DNA of 64,000 bases from Gloeopeniophorella convolvens (taxonomy: Eukaryota; Basidiomycota; Agaricomycetes; Russulales): contig WTXD01000016.1 in assembly GCA_022496205.1 (NCBI GenBank), positions 62,001 through 126,000 on the forward strand, in the 5' to 3' direction. The notes beneath the pieces are model-generated. The model saw only the letters and a list, made by a program, of their open reading frames with translations, searched no databases and was not told the DNA's origin. Numbering within the stretch: position 1 is the first letter of the stretch; each line of letters opens with the position of its first letter. This document shows positions 44,479 to 54,735 of this stretch, one piece after another. Made by a program: the position numbers and the translations under genes.

Positions 44479-45550
44479 ATGCGCCCGACTGTAAGAGCCA
44501 TTCGCGCCCGCGTCGCTTCGGTCCATCCAAAGACGCTGCACGCCTATATGCTCGCGCACCTCCCCACCGCGCCGCAAGACGTGCTCACCGTGCTCGCGAC
44601 ATTCTTCAGCGCGCTCGCCGCGCCAGCCCTGCTGCACTGCGTGCGGTGCCATACGGACTACGCCGATGCCGAAAACAGCGACCGCGCCTGCCATATTGGG
44701 CACGATGACAATACCATGAATACGGAGTGGGTCGGGCCAGGTCGCACCGGCGAGGAGTACATGGCGACATGGGGATGCTGTGACCAGACTGTCGAGGGCT
44801 ACGAAGACCCGCCCGACGGCTGGTGCTTCGAGGGCATGCACACAGTACGCCGCCCACCCGCCATTGCCATGATGGCTCCGCGCTAGACTAATCGATGTCC
44901 ATGTGCCTCAGACGGACCGGAAGCGCGCATGCTTCCGCGCCGATGCGGACTCCGACGACGACATGCTCGTCTCGTGTGACGAGTTGAAGTGCCTCAACAT
45001 CCCTACGCACCCCCGGCGCGCGAGCGGTGGCGCGAAGCGCGTGCGCGCACCGCCGGTCGAGGACAACACCGACGACGACGACACCGGCTCGGAGGGCACC
45101 GACGTCGTGAAGATCGTGCCCAGCGCCGCCTCGCTCAGGAACAAGGCAAAGGCCAAAGGCAAAGGCAAGGCGCGCGTTGCGAAGCGACGCGCGCCCGCAC
45201 GGCAGGCGGAGAGCAATGCGGAGAGCAGCAAGACGGGCGGCGTGGGCGCCCCTGCACCCGCGCAGAGCGCTCCCAAGCAGCACTCGAACACGAAGCCCAG
45301 GAGCACTGGTGGCCGAGCGAGAAAGACTGCTGCCGTTACCGTTCATCCTGCTGCATCACCTCCGCCTGGCTCGCTGCATCCGGGCGGAAGCCGGCCACGC
45401 TCTGTTGCCACGACGGACCCCGGCGAACCAGTCTTACGCGCAACGCGTTCGCGCGGGCGCGGTGGAGGGGAGACGGCCGATGGGAAGACAACAACGGATG
45501 TCGAAGGCGGGGGGCGCAAGCGGCGCAAGATTGCTTCGTCTGCTGCATAA
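44479..45550 (+). CDS. CHORD-like zinc-cluster protein Z5
   Basis: Exons 44479-44844 and 44912-45550 give 334 residues. Cluster: LHCVRCHTDYADAENSDRACHIGHDD, WGCCDQTVEGYEDPPDGWCFEGMHT, SCDELKC. The C-terminal part is rich in K, G, A, P and ends RKRRKIASSAA. It starts MRPT like Z3, whereas Z2, Z4 and Z6 start MHP. The frame is intact. Confidence 0.7.
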
Positions 45551-45639
45551 GGTACTTGCGACTGCTCGCCCCTGGGACAGCATCCACATGCTCACATGCT
45601 CGTCACAGGTTCTCTTCCTCTCCCCGGCCATTCCCTACA

Positions 45640-45945
45640 ACTATTACCATATTCTTATGCCCTTTCTCGATTCTACCACGGTGCTCTTGACCAACTCGCG
45701 ATCCTTCCCATCTGCATACATTGCATACAAGCCGCCGCGCTGCTCGGCCGAGCACATCTCAAGTTCTGGGGGGATTTTCGGAGGTCCGTATCTTGCGTTT
45801 CACCACAAGGGAGCGTCTGTACCCCGGAACTGTACACCTAAGGCCAGAAGGGCTCAGATTCAGAACACGCCACAAGTCCGTCAATGTTCAAATGATGTAC
45901 GCAGGAAGTCGTCTATTCATACTCACCGATAACTTCTACTAGAAT
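45640..45945. pseudogene. ATG22-flank and F-box relic scraps
   Basis: Sequence at 45650-45770 (CTCTTGACCAACTCGCGATCCTTCC-type block, given here in part) matches the ATG22 3' end. LKFW at about 45760 and VNVQMMYAGSRLFIL at 45880-45940 are F-box fragments. Confidence 0.5.
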
Positions 45946-46500
45946 GTTACTGATAAGCCCCGATGCTATAATTCCATGATCCTCTGCTGCCATCTGCTCA
46001 CACTTCGCGCCGCCTCACGCGCCTGTACGGTTTGGCCCGGGCATGATCACACATTCGGGGAGCTTGTCTATAAACCGCGCATTCGACTGGTGATATTTCT
46101 TGTGTACTTCTACCATTGGAGCTGCTGCGCGTTTGAACCCTGCACCTAGATGAACCCTGAGTCCACACGTATGTACCCAGTGGACAGGTCTAGCCTCGCG
46201 CACGTGCAGTGATGGGTAGTCTGGCATCCGCTATGGCTCCGGGCGCTCGCAAGTCTGCCTTGACCCCACAGCGAAAGTAGCGTCCATGCAGGGCTGCCAA
46301 CGCCATACAGCATTTCAGTGGGGATTTTGGTTGCGTGCCACCAACACGTCTGTTGCGTCCGCCCGGGTAGAGCAGGACTCTTTCGAGTTCCGTGGCGTCA
46401 TCGCGACGGGAGGCACGGTCGGAGGCAGCGGTCGCGGACTTGAAGCTTGATGGGTGCGGCCGTCACTGGGTGGAAGTCTGCAGATCTAGGCGCGGTCACC
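45935..46500. repeat. array spacer repeat R, copy 4, split by an insertion
   Basis: 45935-46217 and 46448-46500 are spacer R, interrupted by the small element described separately. It resumes at GTGCGGCCG. Confidence 0.65.
46218..46447. mobile_element. 230-bp MITE-like insertion with 8-bp target duplication (hAT-like)
   Basis: The block sits inside spacer R. TGATGGGT stands on both sides (46210-46217 and 46448-46455). In the paralogous spacers before Z3 (about 40700) and Z7 (about 47740) the same site has a single TGATGGGT and no insert, which gives an empty-site comparison. The ends are imperfect inverted repeats (AGTCTGGCATCCGC against AGCTTCAAGTCCGC, 9 of the first 16 positions by eye). 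Eight-base duplications are typical of hAT elements. There is no coding capacity. Confidence 0.6.
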
Positions 46501-46508
46501 TGACGTCA
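46501..46508 (+). promoter_or_regulatory. CRE site upstream of Z6
   Basis: A palindromic TGACGTCA, the canonical bZIP/ATF-CREB site, followed by ACGCGGGTCATAAACCG. It lies about 80 bases before the start codon. Confidence 0.45.
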
Positions 46509-46588
46509 ACGCGGGTCATAAACCGCATCGCGTCTCTTTGTCTGGTCCAAATATCTTTTGTTTCTTTCCTCCACCATCGCCCGACGCG

Positions 46589-47131
46589 ATGCACCCGACC
46601 GTACAAGCCATTTATGCGCGCGTCCGCTCGGTTCATCCAAAGACGCTACACGCCTATATGCTTGCGCAGCTCCCTACCGCGCCGCAAGACGCGCACCCCG
46701 TGCTCGCGGCATTCTTCAGCGCGCTCACCCCGCCGCCCCTGTTGCACTGTGCACGGTGCCACGAAGACTACACCGATGTCGAGAACAATGGCCGCGCCTG
46801 CTATGTCGAGCACGACGACGAAGACCCGGAGTACGAGCGGGTCTATAATCCCCGCAGCAAGTGGCAGGCGCGGTGGAGATGCTGTGACCGGACAGCGGGG
46901 GGCTACGACGGCGACCAACTCGAGGGCGGGTGCTTCGTGGGCATGCACACTGTACGTGGCGCGCCCGCCATCGTTGCAACTGCGCGCTGAACTAACTGAC
47001 GCCAACGCGCCTCAGACGGACCGGGGGGACGCGTGCTTCCGCGCCGATGCGGACTCGGACGACGACAAGCTCGTCTCGTGCCGCGACTTGGGGTGCCGCA
47101 ACATCTCCGCATCGCCGGTCGAGGACAGCGC

Positions 47132-47162
<31 letters not shown>

Positions 47163-47588
47163 ACCGGCACGGAGGGCACAGAGGACACCGACATCGTGGA
47201 GATCGTGCCCAGCGTCAGCTCGCTCGGGAACAATGGCAGCGGCAAGGGCAATAGCGAGGACAAGACCCGCGTTGCGGAGCCGCGCGCGTCCGCACAACCG
47301 GCGGAGAGCAATGCGGAAAGCAGCAAGATGGGCAGGATGGGCGCTCCTGCACCCGCGACCGCGCTCAAGCGGCGCTCGGACACGGGGTCCGAGAGCGCCG
47401 GTGCCGCCTCGATGCCAACGAAAATAGAGACTGCTGCCGCTGCCGCTGCTGCTGCTGCTGCATTACCGCCGCCTGACTCGCCGCGTTCGCGCGGGCGGGG
47501 TGGAGGGGAGACGCCTGGTGAGAAGACAATAACGGATGTTGAAGGCGGGATGCGCAAGCGGCGCAAGATTGCATTGTCTCCTGCATAA
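46589..47588 (+). CDS. CHORD-like zinc-cluster protein Z6
   Basis: Exons 46589-46951 and 47016-47588 encode 311 residues. Cluster: LHCARCHEDYTDVENNGRACYVEHDD, WRCCDRTAGGYDGDQLEGGCFVGMHT, SCRDLGC. Exon 2 has a run of nine Asp, a poly-Ala run of nine coded by GCT/GCC repeats, and ends RKRRKIALSPA. It is closest to Z4. The spacer in front of it carries the MITE-like insertion. Confidence 0.7.
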
Positions 47589-47795
47589 GGTACTTACGAC
47601 TGTTGTAGCTCTTCTGACTCTGTCTAGTATTAGTATGGGCTGTATATCCGTGATATTTTTTAGTGTACTTCGACCTACATTTCCGAGTCCACACGTGTGT
47701 ACCAGGTGGACGAGACGACCGCACGATGTGCGCGCGGTGATGGGTGCGGCCACAGCCCTGCACAGCCGTGCTAAAGTGCGGCAGAGGGGACGATC

Positions 47796-47803
47796 TGACG
47801 TAA
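47796..47803 (+). promoter_or_regulatory. CRE/ATF-like site upstream of Z7
   Basis: TGACGTAA, followed about 30 bases later by GTCATAAACCGCGTCGCG, the promoter block shared by the array. Confidence 0.4.
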
Positions 47804-47908
47804 CGCGGGTGACCCCCACGAGGAAAGTGCGCGACGGTCATAAACCGCGTCGCGTCTCCTTCTCCGCTTTATCTTTTGTCTCTCTCTCCTCCACCATCGC
47901 CCGACGCG

Positions 47909-49233
47909 ATGATGTTCAGCTTTTTCTCCCGCAAGCAGCAGGAACCTGCCGATATTAAGGCTGCGGAGCCCGAGCCGGACGCCATGGCCGTCGACCTCGC
48001 CCCTCAACAGCTCCGCACTCCCTCTCCCTCAGAAGCAGCATCAAGCGCGCTCGAGCCGGCAGCGCAAATCGCACCTTCGGAACCCTCAGCAGCCATCGCG
48101 CCGGTGCAGACGCTCGAGCCCACCGCAGAAGCCATTCACGCGCGCGTCGCCTCGGTCCCGCCAAAGACGCTGCAAGCCTACGTGCTCGCGCAGCTCCCCA
48201 CCGCGCCGCAAGACGTGCTCCCCGCGCTCGCGGCATTCTTCACCGCGCTCACACCGCCGCCCCTGCTGCACTGCGTGCGGTGCCACGCAGACTACACCGA
48301 TGTCGAGAACAGCGACCGCGCCTGCCGTGTGGCGCACGACGACGAAAGCGCAGAGGTCGAGCGCGTCGGCCGCGGGCGCGGCGACAGCGAGTACGAGACG
48401 CTATGGGGATGCTGTGGCCGGACCGTCGAGGGCGAGGGCGACCTCGGCCCGCCCGACGGCTGGTGCTACGAGGGCATGCACACGGTACGCCGCGCGTCCC
48501 CCGCCGTCGCTATGACTCCGCGGCTAGACTAAACTAACCCGACGCGCCGCAGACGGACCCAAAGCGCGCGCGCTTCCGCGCCGACTCGTCGCCCGGCGAC
48601 GACAAGCTCGTCTCGTGCCTCCGCCTGAACTGCCACAACATCCGCGCGCACCTCCCGCGCACGAGCGGCCGCGCGAAGCGTGCGCGCCCAGCGCCGGCCG
48701 AGGACGGCGCGGGCGACGGCGACGACGACGACGACGCGGGCTCGGAGGGCACGGAGGACACCGGCATCGCGGAGATCGCGCGCGGCGTCGGCTCGCTCGG
48801 GAACAAGGGCAAGGGCAAGGGCACGGGCAAGGCGCGCGTTGCGAAGCCGCGTGCGCCTGCGCGGCAGGCGGAGAGCGATGCGGAGAGCAGCAAGACGGAC
48901 AGCGCGAGCGCGCCTGTGCCTGCGCCCCGCGCGCGCAAGCGGCGCGCGGACGCAAAGCCCAAGAGCGCTGCCGCCGTCTTGACGCCCGCGAAAAAGAGGA
49001 CCGCTGCTGCTGCTGCTGCTGCTGCGTCATCCCCGCCTGACTCTCCGCGTCCGCGCGGGCGCAAGCCACGCTCTGCTGCCAAGATGGACTCGGTCGAGTT
49101 GGTGTTGCGCTCGCGGAGCGCGACGCGGTCGCGTGTGCGGGCGGGTGGCGCGGAGACGGCTGAGGAGAAGACGATGACGGATGTTGAGGGCAAGGCGCGC
49201 AAGCGGCGCAAGATTGCCTCGGCTGCTGCGTGA
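47909..49233 (+). CDS. CHORD-like zinc-cluster protein Z7, longest copy and likely founder
   Basis: Exons 47909-48484 and 48553-49233 give 418 residues. It alone has an N-terminal extension of about 70 residues (MMFSFFSRKQQEPADIK, then Pro/Ser/Ala-rich) before the shared EAIHARVASVPPKTL. Cluster: LHCVRCHADYTDVENSDRACRVAHD, WGCCGRTVEGEGD, DGWCYEGMHT, SCLRLNC. Exon 2 has an acidic stretch, lysine-glycine repeats, a poly-Ala run and ends RKRRKIASAAA. It lies tail-to-tail with intact ATG22, and fragments of that gene's 3' end follow the other Z copies, which points to Z7 as the source locus. Function unknown; the acidic/basic tail suggests nucleic-acid or chromatin contact (inference). Confidence 0.72.
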
Positions 49234-49683
49234 GGTACGAGTGCTCGCTCCTCGGCCAGCATCCGCATGCTCACGGTCTTCGTCACAGGTTTTCTGAGTG
49301 GACGCGACAGATATCCGCTGCTGGACGAACCGTGATATCTTGGTGTTTTTTTTTTTTTGCTTTTACGACGTGGATGACTAGATTGTGACGACGCTGGTAC
49401 CTTTGTGCTGATTTCTAATCTTTATTCTCAGAGCTGTACATCTGCTTTGACGTCCCTCTCCTTGATTATTCCCTAACTGCTTGGATATTGTTATCTCTGG
49501 CTTGCGTTATGACGACATCACTGTATCCCTATGCACTCCCCTGCCCCACCCAATGATACTCGTTTATCACCGCAAGCTGCGGCACCGTCCTTTGCGGACG
49601 TTGCATGTAACCCACCGGCACAGAGGAAAAATCATCGCGTTCATCGAAAAACATTACACCCAATCGTGTCCACAGCCCCTCTA
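49234..49683. other. convergent spacer between Z7 and ATG22
   Basis: Contains the 3' flanks of both genes and a T run near 49347. Part of it (from about 49540) is the sequence that reappears after Z1, Z2, Z4 and Z5. No gene. Confidence 0.55.
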
Positions 49684-52081
49684 CTAGTCCTTCGCCGTGC
49701 TCTCGACCGACTCGCGGTCCTTCCCGTCCGCATACGCCACATCCGCGCTCCCGCGCTGCTCCGCCGCCCAGCGCACCGCAGCGCGCCGCCCGGCCGGCAC
49801 GTCGACCCCGAACCAGATGACGAGGCTCGCGGACGCGCACAGCGCAAACAGGAACGGGAAGCCCTTCCAGTTGTCGCCCGTGTTGTCGATGATCGCCTGG
49901 ATCACGTTCGGGCCGATCATCGAGGACGCGCGGTTCGAGAGGCCGAAGAGCCCGAAGAACTGCGCGGTCCGTCAGCGTGAGCGGGGGCGGGGCGCGCGGC
50001 GGGGGCACGCACCATGTTGTCGAAGCCGGGCGGGGAGAGCTCGGCCATCATCGTCTGCGAAAAGGCGTAGTACGGCGCCTGGAAGAGCCCAAAGACGACG
50101 TTGTACGCCCAGAACTCCCAGACGTTGTGGAACCTGCGGTGCAGGCGGCGCGCGCGTCAGGAGACCCGGGCGGAAGCTCGCAAAGTTGAAAGAGACGGGG
50201 GCGCACCCGAGCTTGTCGGTCCAGATGCCGATCATGCCCCAGAGCGGGATCATGATCGTCACGACGTTCGTCACGACAAACTGCGGGCGCGCGCGGGGTC
50301 GTTCAGCGGGAGCGCGACGACGGGGAGTGGGGCTGGGACTGCACCCATCTTCTTCGTGGGGATCTTCCAGTAGCGCTGGATGTACCAGAAGCCGAGCGTG
50401 CTCGCGGTCGACGTGATCGCCTGCGCGAGGCCGAGGTAGGTGTTCTGCAGGAACGAGAAGCTGAACTTGTCGTTCTGGCAGATTGAGATGAGCGTGCCGG
50501 TCGTGTTCAGGCCCTGGACATCGGCACCCAGGAAGTCAGTCTCGTGTGGCGCGCAAGGGAGCTCATACGTGTTCCACGCACATCGGCAAGGAGGAAGAAG
50601 GAGAAGAGGTAGATGAAGGTGTATGGGAGCTTCTTGTACTGTTTCAGCGCGACCCAAATCTAACCGAGATTCAGCGTGAGGCTGCTCAAGTGGAAAAGAC
50701 CGCTGCATACCTGCTTCCAGCCAATCGTGATGTAGCTCTCTCCCTTGGGCAGTTTCGGGCCCGGCCGGGGTTGTTGGTAGATGACTGCGACCCTCACATG
50801 AGAACTCGTCTAACAACAACATACGGGTACCCACACCACCAGATGCCCGTCATGACCCAGTACCCGTTCGTGCTAGGCAGAAAATGAGCCACGGACAGAG
50901 CGGCGCGCGGGACGTTACTCACAAGACGAGGACATAGTTGTTCACTTTCGGATTGTTCGCGAGGGGCAGCAGGAGAGACAGGTTCAGCGCGAGGGTCACG
51001 ATATAGCCAATATTGCTGTGCATCTATCGGCGCATGATATCAGAACCCGCGTGCTGACGAGACTTGGGGCGGGGCGTACCGTGCTGATGTTGCTAATCCT
51101 GTTCTTCTCGAGGCTCTCCTCCTGCTCGTATACTCCGGCGGATATCTCGCCCCGGTCGTGCCTCTCTCGCAGGTCGCGCGAGTGTTGCGTGTTCCGCGCA
51201 AGCCGTGGGAAGATAGCCGCGTAGAAGACGAGCGTAGCACCGTATGAGATGAATCCTATCATGTAGAGCGCCATGGCTAGGCCCCAGCGATCCGGAGCTG
51301 TGCGCCGGAACGTTCAGTATTAACACGGTGGCAGTCTCAAAAGTGTCACGTACACGTCAAACTCATGCTGGCGAATTGCGCTGCCCAGCAGATCACGGTG
51401 ACGACCAACAGTAGCCACCTCCCGAACGTCCCATAGTCCGCAGCAGAGCCGATAGTCGTGAAGATCATAGTCATAACCTGCGGGAACGTCAGTCACAGAT
51501 AGGCCACCGCAGCCGATTTCCCGCACCGCAAAGCTGACGCCAGTAGAGACCAAAACAACGGAACTGACGGCCTTGGTCCCGCTTCCCCAAGGCACGACGC
51601 ACTTGCCCGATGCATTAGCATCGAGACAAGAAGAGCCAGGTCCGCGGACGGGGTCATAGCCGGCCGCCGTGGCCAGTGACTGGAAGAGTGTCAAGGAGTA
51701 ACCTGTAGTACGAAGCCATTCGCTCAGTCCAACGCAACGAAGCAGATCGTGTCAAGCATACCCAAAGGGCCAACTCCCTGATCATCGACAGACAATCCAT
51801 ATCTTCAGTCACAACGCGGATAGCAGATAAGGCGGGACTAGCCCACATTGTCTCCGTTATAGTACACTGCCGACAGAACGTCAGATAGCGGTTTCGGGAA
51901 CAGGCTTGGCACAGTACACACGGTAATAGCTCCACAGCTCTCGCCGCGTCACGACTGGCTCGTCGTAGTTCGCAGGCGCGACGATCGGAACCTCCTCCGC
52001 CGCGACGACGGCGTCCTTCTTGTCGTCATGATCAGCGACGAGCTCTGGGACGGGGTTTTCTGGAGCCAGCGTGCGCGACAT
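49684..52081 (-). CDS. ATG22: ATG22 family vacuolar amino-acid effluxer
   Basis: A many-exon gene on the minus strand. Atg22 is a multi-pass vacuolar membrane protein that exports amino acids from autophagic breakdown. Start MSRTLAPENPVPELVADHDD at 52081; then RRELWSYY joined to LYYNGDNGVGPLGYSLTLFQSLA, SSCLDANASGKCVVPWG, IGSAADYGTFGRWLLLV, ISYGATLVFYAAIFPRLA, LNLSLLLPLANNPKVNNYV, GWKQIWVALKQYKKLPYTFIY, NTTGTLISICQNDKFSFSFL, IPLWGMIGIWTDKLG, NVVFGLFQAPYYAFSQTMMAEL and FFGLFGLSNRASSMIGPNV. The end is VESTAKD with the stop at 49684. Every junction I joined keeps frame. The gene seems intact and single, apart from the 3' fragments spread through the array to its left. Confidence 0.88.
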
Positions 52082-52780
52082 GGCGGGACAAGAGCCAGAG
52101 GGCGCTCACTGAGAAGAACGCACGCTCCGCACCCGAACCCGATATAAAGTCTGGTGTAGGTGTGGGTCTTGTGACTGCTCCCGCATGGCGCGCCCCCGGC
52201 TTCGATACGCTCACGCCGATAGAGGTTCTCGCCGCGCTATCGGCTGGGGCGAGCGTGCTTCTAGGGCCCTTCTGAGGAAGCCAGGCGCCGATAGCTGTAT
52301 CAAGCGCGCCTCGGAAGGTCACGGGCTCCTGACAGGCCGTCTTGTGAAAGAATGTTGAACGTCCATGCGAGCACTGCGGGGCAGAGATCTTCGAAAGCAA
52401 GGGTGCGTCAGCCGTACATGAACTTGATTCTGGAGTCAGGCTGGCCATACCTGATGGCCTAGGTTCACGCCACAGTATTTTGACCACCAGCCTAGTGGTG
52501 TGCGGCCAGGTACACCGTGTGGACCTCATGTTATTGGTGTCTGGCCGCCCGGACCGACCATACACGCGTGCGGCACTTCGGGCCGGCAATGCCGAGTCGT
52601 TGATATACCATTCAACTCAGCGCGTCAGATAGAACACTCGTCGAACAACTCATCCATCAAGTCATACTTTCTTGCGTAAAGGGCTCTGGTAGACGGTCGT
52701 GGTGATAAAAAGCCCGTATACATACACAACAACACCTAGTGCAAAGGATTCAAGCGACCAAGCCGAACTTCATAATAAAC
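52082..52780. other. ATG22 upstream region
   Basis: Between the ATG22 start and the 3' end of the next gene. A 185-codon minus-strand frame at 52589-52032 shows no protein-like character and overlaps ATG22. No repeat is recognised. Confidence 0.4.
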
Positions 52781-54084
52781 TTACAAGAAACCGCGACACC
52801 CTCCCATCATACAACACATGCAAGAAACTGAACCATAGCCTCTGGCTCGTCCCAATGTGGCTTCAAACCACGGGTCAGTTCGTGACTGCATGATGGCCCA
52901 GAAAACGTGACGCACAAAATGATTCGCTCCGGGCATCTCCACAACCTCGAGCGTGCGCCCGACCTCCCCGGCATCCTCGCGCTCCTGATAGAGCCGCTCC
53001 ACAGCCCACGCAGCGCCCGCCATCTCCCAGAGCGTGTTCTCACCCCATATAACGACGACCTTGCAATCCGGCAGCGCGCGCGTAGCGTCCGCGCTAAACA
53101 GCATGCGCCGCGTATTCGCAAGCGCAATCTCGAGCGGCATGCCGTGTAACAGCGCCTCGGAGCCCTGAATCGGGCCAGGCCACGACACCGCCTCGAGGTC
53201 CGCAGACGACATCGCGTCGAGCGTCGCGCGGCGCGCGCACGGCGGCGCGGGGTGCGGCAGCGGCGTCGTGTCGAGGAGCGCAGGGCTGTGCGTCTTGCGC
53301 GCACGGTCCGAGTGCGTGTAGTACGTCGAGACCCACGAGTGGAAGCGCGCGACGCGCTCCGCCATCGGGTGCGTCGGGTCGACCAGCGGGTGGTACTTGC
53401 TCAGCGTGGGGAGCCCGAAGGAGACGTGCGGCGCGTCTGCGCGGGGCGGTCAGGGCGGCTCCGGCGAGCGCGGACACGGACACGAGCGCGGGCGCGGGTG
53501 CTTACCGAAGATGCAATACGCCCTGAGACAGCGCCCGAGCACCGCGCGCGCGTCGGCGGGGAGCGCGTGCGCGTGCGCGAGGAGGCCGGCCAGCGCCGTG
53601 TGCGCGAGCGACCATGCGACGAGCGCGATGCCGCCGCGCTGCGTGCCGTCGCGCGCGGTGCGCACGGGGGGGATGCGCGCCTCGCGGACGAGCCAGGCCA
53701 GGAATAGCCCGATATCAGTGCCTTGCTGGGCTAGGGCGTTCGCACGCGTCGCGGGGTCAGGGCTGCCCAGGTCAGCGAGCTCGGCGTCTGAGAAGGGCGT
53801 CGACCCAGGGTAGTCGCGTCGGTTGACGAGGATGAGGCGGACGCCGTTCTCTGCCGCGAAGGGCATCATGGGGCCGAATATGCCTGCCCGGGGTGGAATT
53901 TCATCATTAGGCAATCGAAGTTGGGGTGGGTGGATGAAGAGGGGTAAAGGGTAGACGGCGGGCACCCACCGGCATGGAAGCCCGTCCCGTGCACCATCAC
54001 AAGTGTCGTGTACGCTCCGCCCAGCGGCCCGCTATCTTCGTAGGCGAACTCGAGGGCACCATGCTTGAGGTTGGCCACGGGCAT
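52781..54084 (-). CDS. alpha/beta-hydrolase fold-1 protein
   Basis: Exons 54084-53970, 53883-53506 and 53436-52781. Start MPVANLKHGALEFAYEDSG (an upstream ATG at 54099 would add five residues). The oxyanion strand is TTLVMVHGTGFHAG. The nucleophile elbow is VAWSLAH in place of GxSxG, and the acid strand is CKVVVIWGENTLWEM. The catalytic His is in EMPGANHFVRHVFW. The fold matches the broad fungal alpha/beta-hydrolase family near epoxide hydrolases and AB-hydrolase esterases, and the substrate is unknown. The first Gly of the elbow is missing (W at that place), which is seen in some members. It is unrelated to the fold-3 cluster at the left. Confidence 0.75.
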
Positions 54085-54735
54085 GATCGCTAGGAACAAG
54101 AAGAGCCCAGATATTGTAAGGCGATCTGGTTCAGAACCTGATCAAGTTCTCGTGAGTCGGCACGCGGAAGCTCGATGATTCGCCTTGGTTCGCCTAGAGT
54201 ACAAAGATCATCGCTCCGCCCGGCGTCGGACATAGCGCGCGTGAACTCACCGCTGCAGCCTCAGGCTCCTCTGGGAGGTGGTGTTTGACGGTAAACGAGG
54301 ATTCAGGCTGAACGGCGTTGCATGGCGATCAGGCGTTGACAGCGAGGGTTTCCACTAGTACGTTTGGGGGCTGATCATATTTGGAAGGATCGGTAGCTCT
54401 GGCTCGAACGAACGAAGCAGGAACCAGGGCAGGCGCCGCGACAGGGGGAGAATGCAAGGGAAATGCAAATGATCTGTGGTGCGCATCTCCTACTTTGGTG
54501 GAGGTGGCAGAGTTTGTCAAGGATCTGAAATGAAATTAACACCTGTCCGTCGCCATGTCAGGTCATATATCGGACCACCAACAACGCCGCTGACTCAGGC
54601 CGCTCTAGCTGAGGGCTTCCAACGCCGGCGGATTCTGCAGTACCACCGCAAGTACAACATCAAATCCCCATCTTCTCTACACAACGAACACTTCTGTACC
54701 ATGCCTTGATATCGATCACCCCTGGACCCACGAAC
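54085..54735. other. upstream region of the hydrolase; 3' flank of GLN4
   Basis: No conserved frame on either strand. No repeat or RNA gene was recognised. Confidence 0.4.

Noticed and set aside
47100..47170. GAC trinucleotide run as a microsatellite of interest
   Set aside because: It lies in frame in Z6 and codes for the Asp run found at the same place in the paralogs, so it is part of the protein and not an independent feature.
52032..52589. 185-codon minus-strand frame upstream of ATG22
   Set aside because: Composition is not protein-like, it runs into ATG22 exon 1 in another frame, and no family pattern is present.
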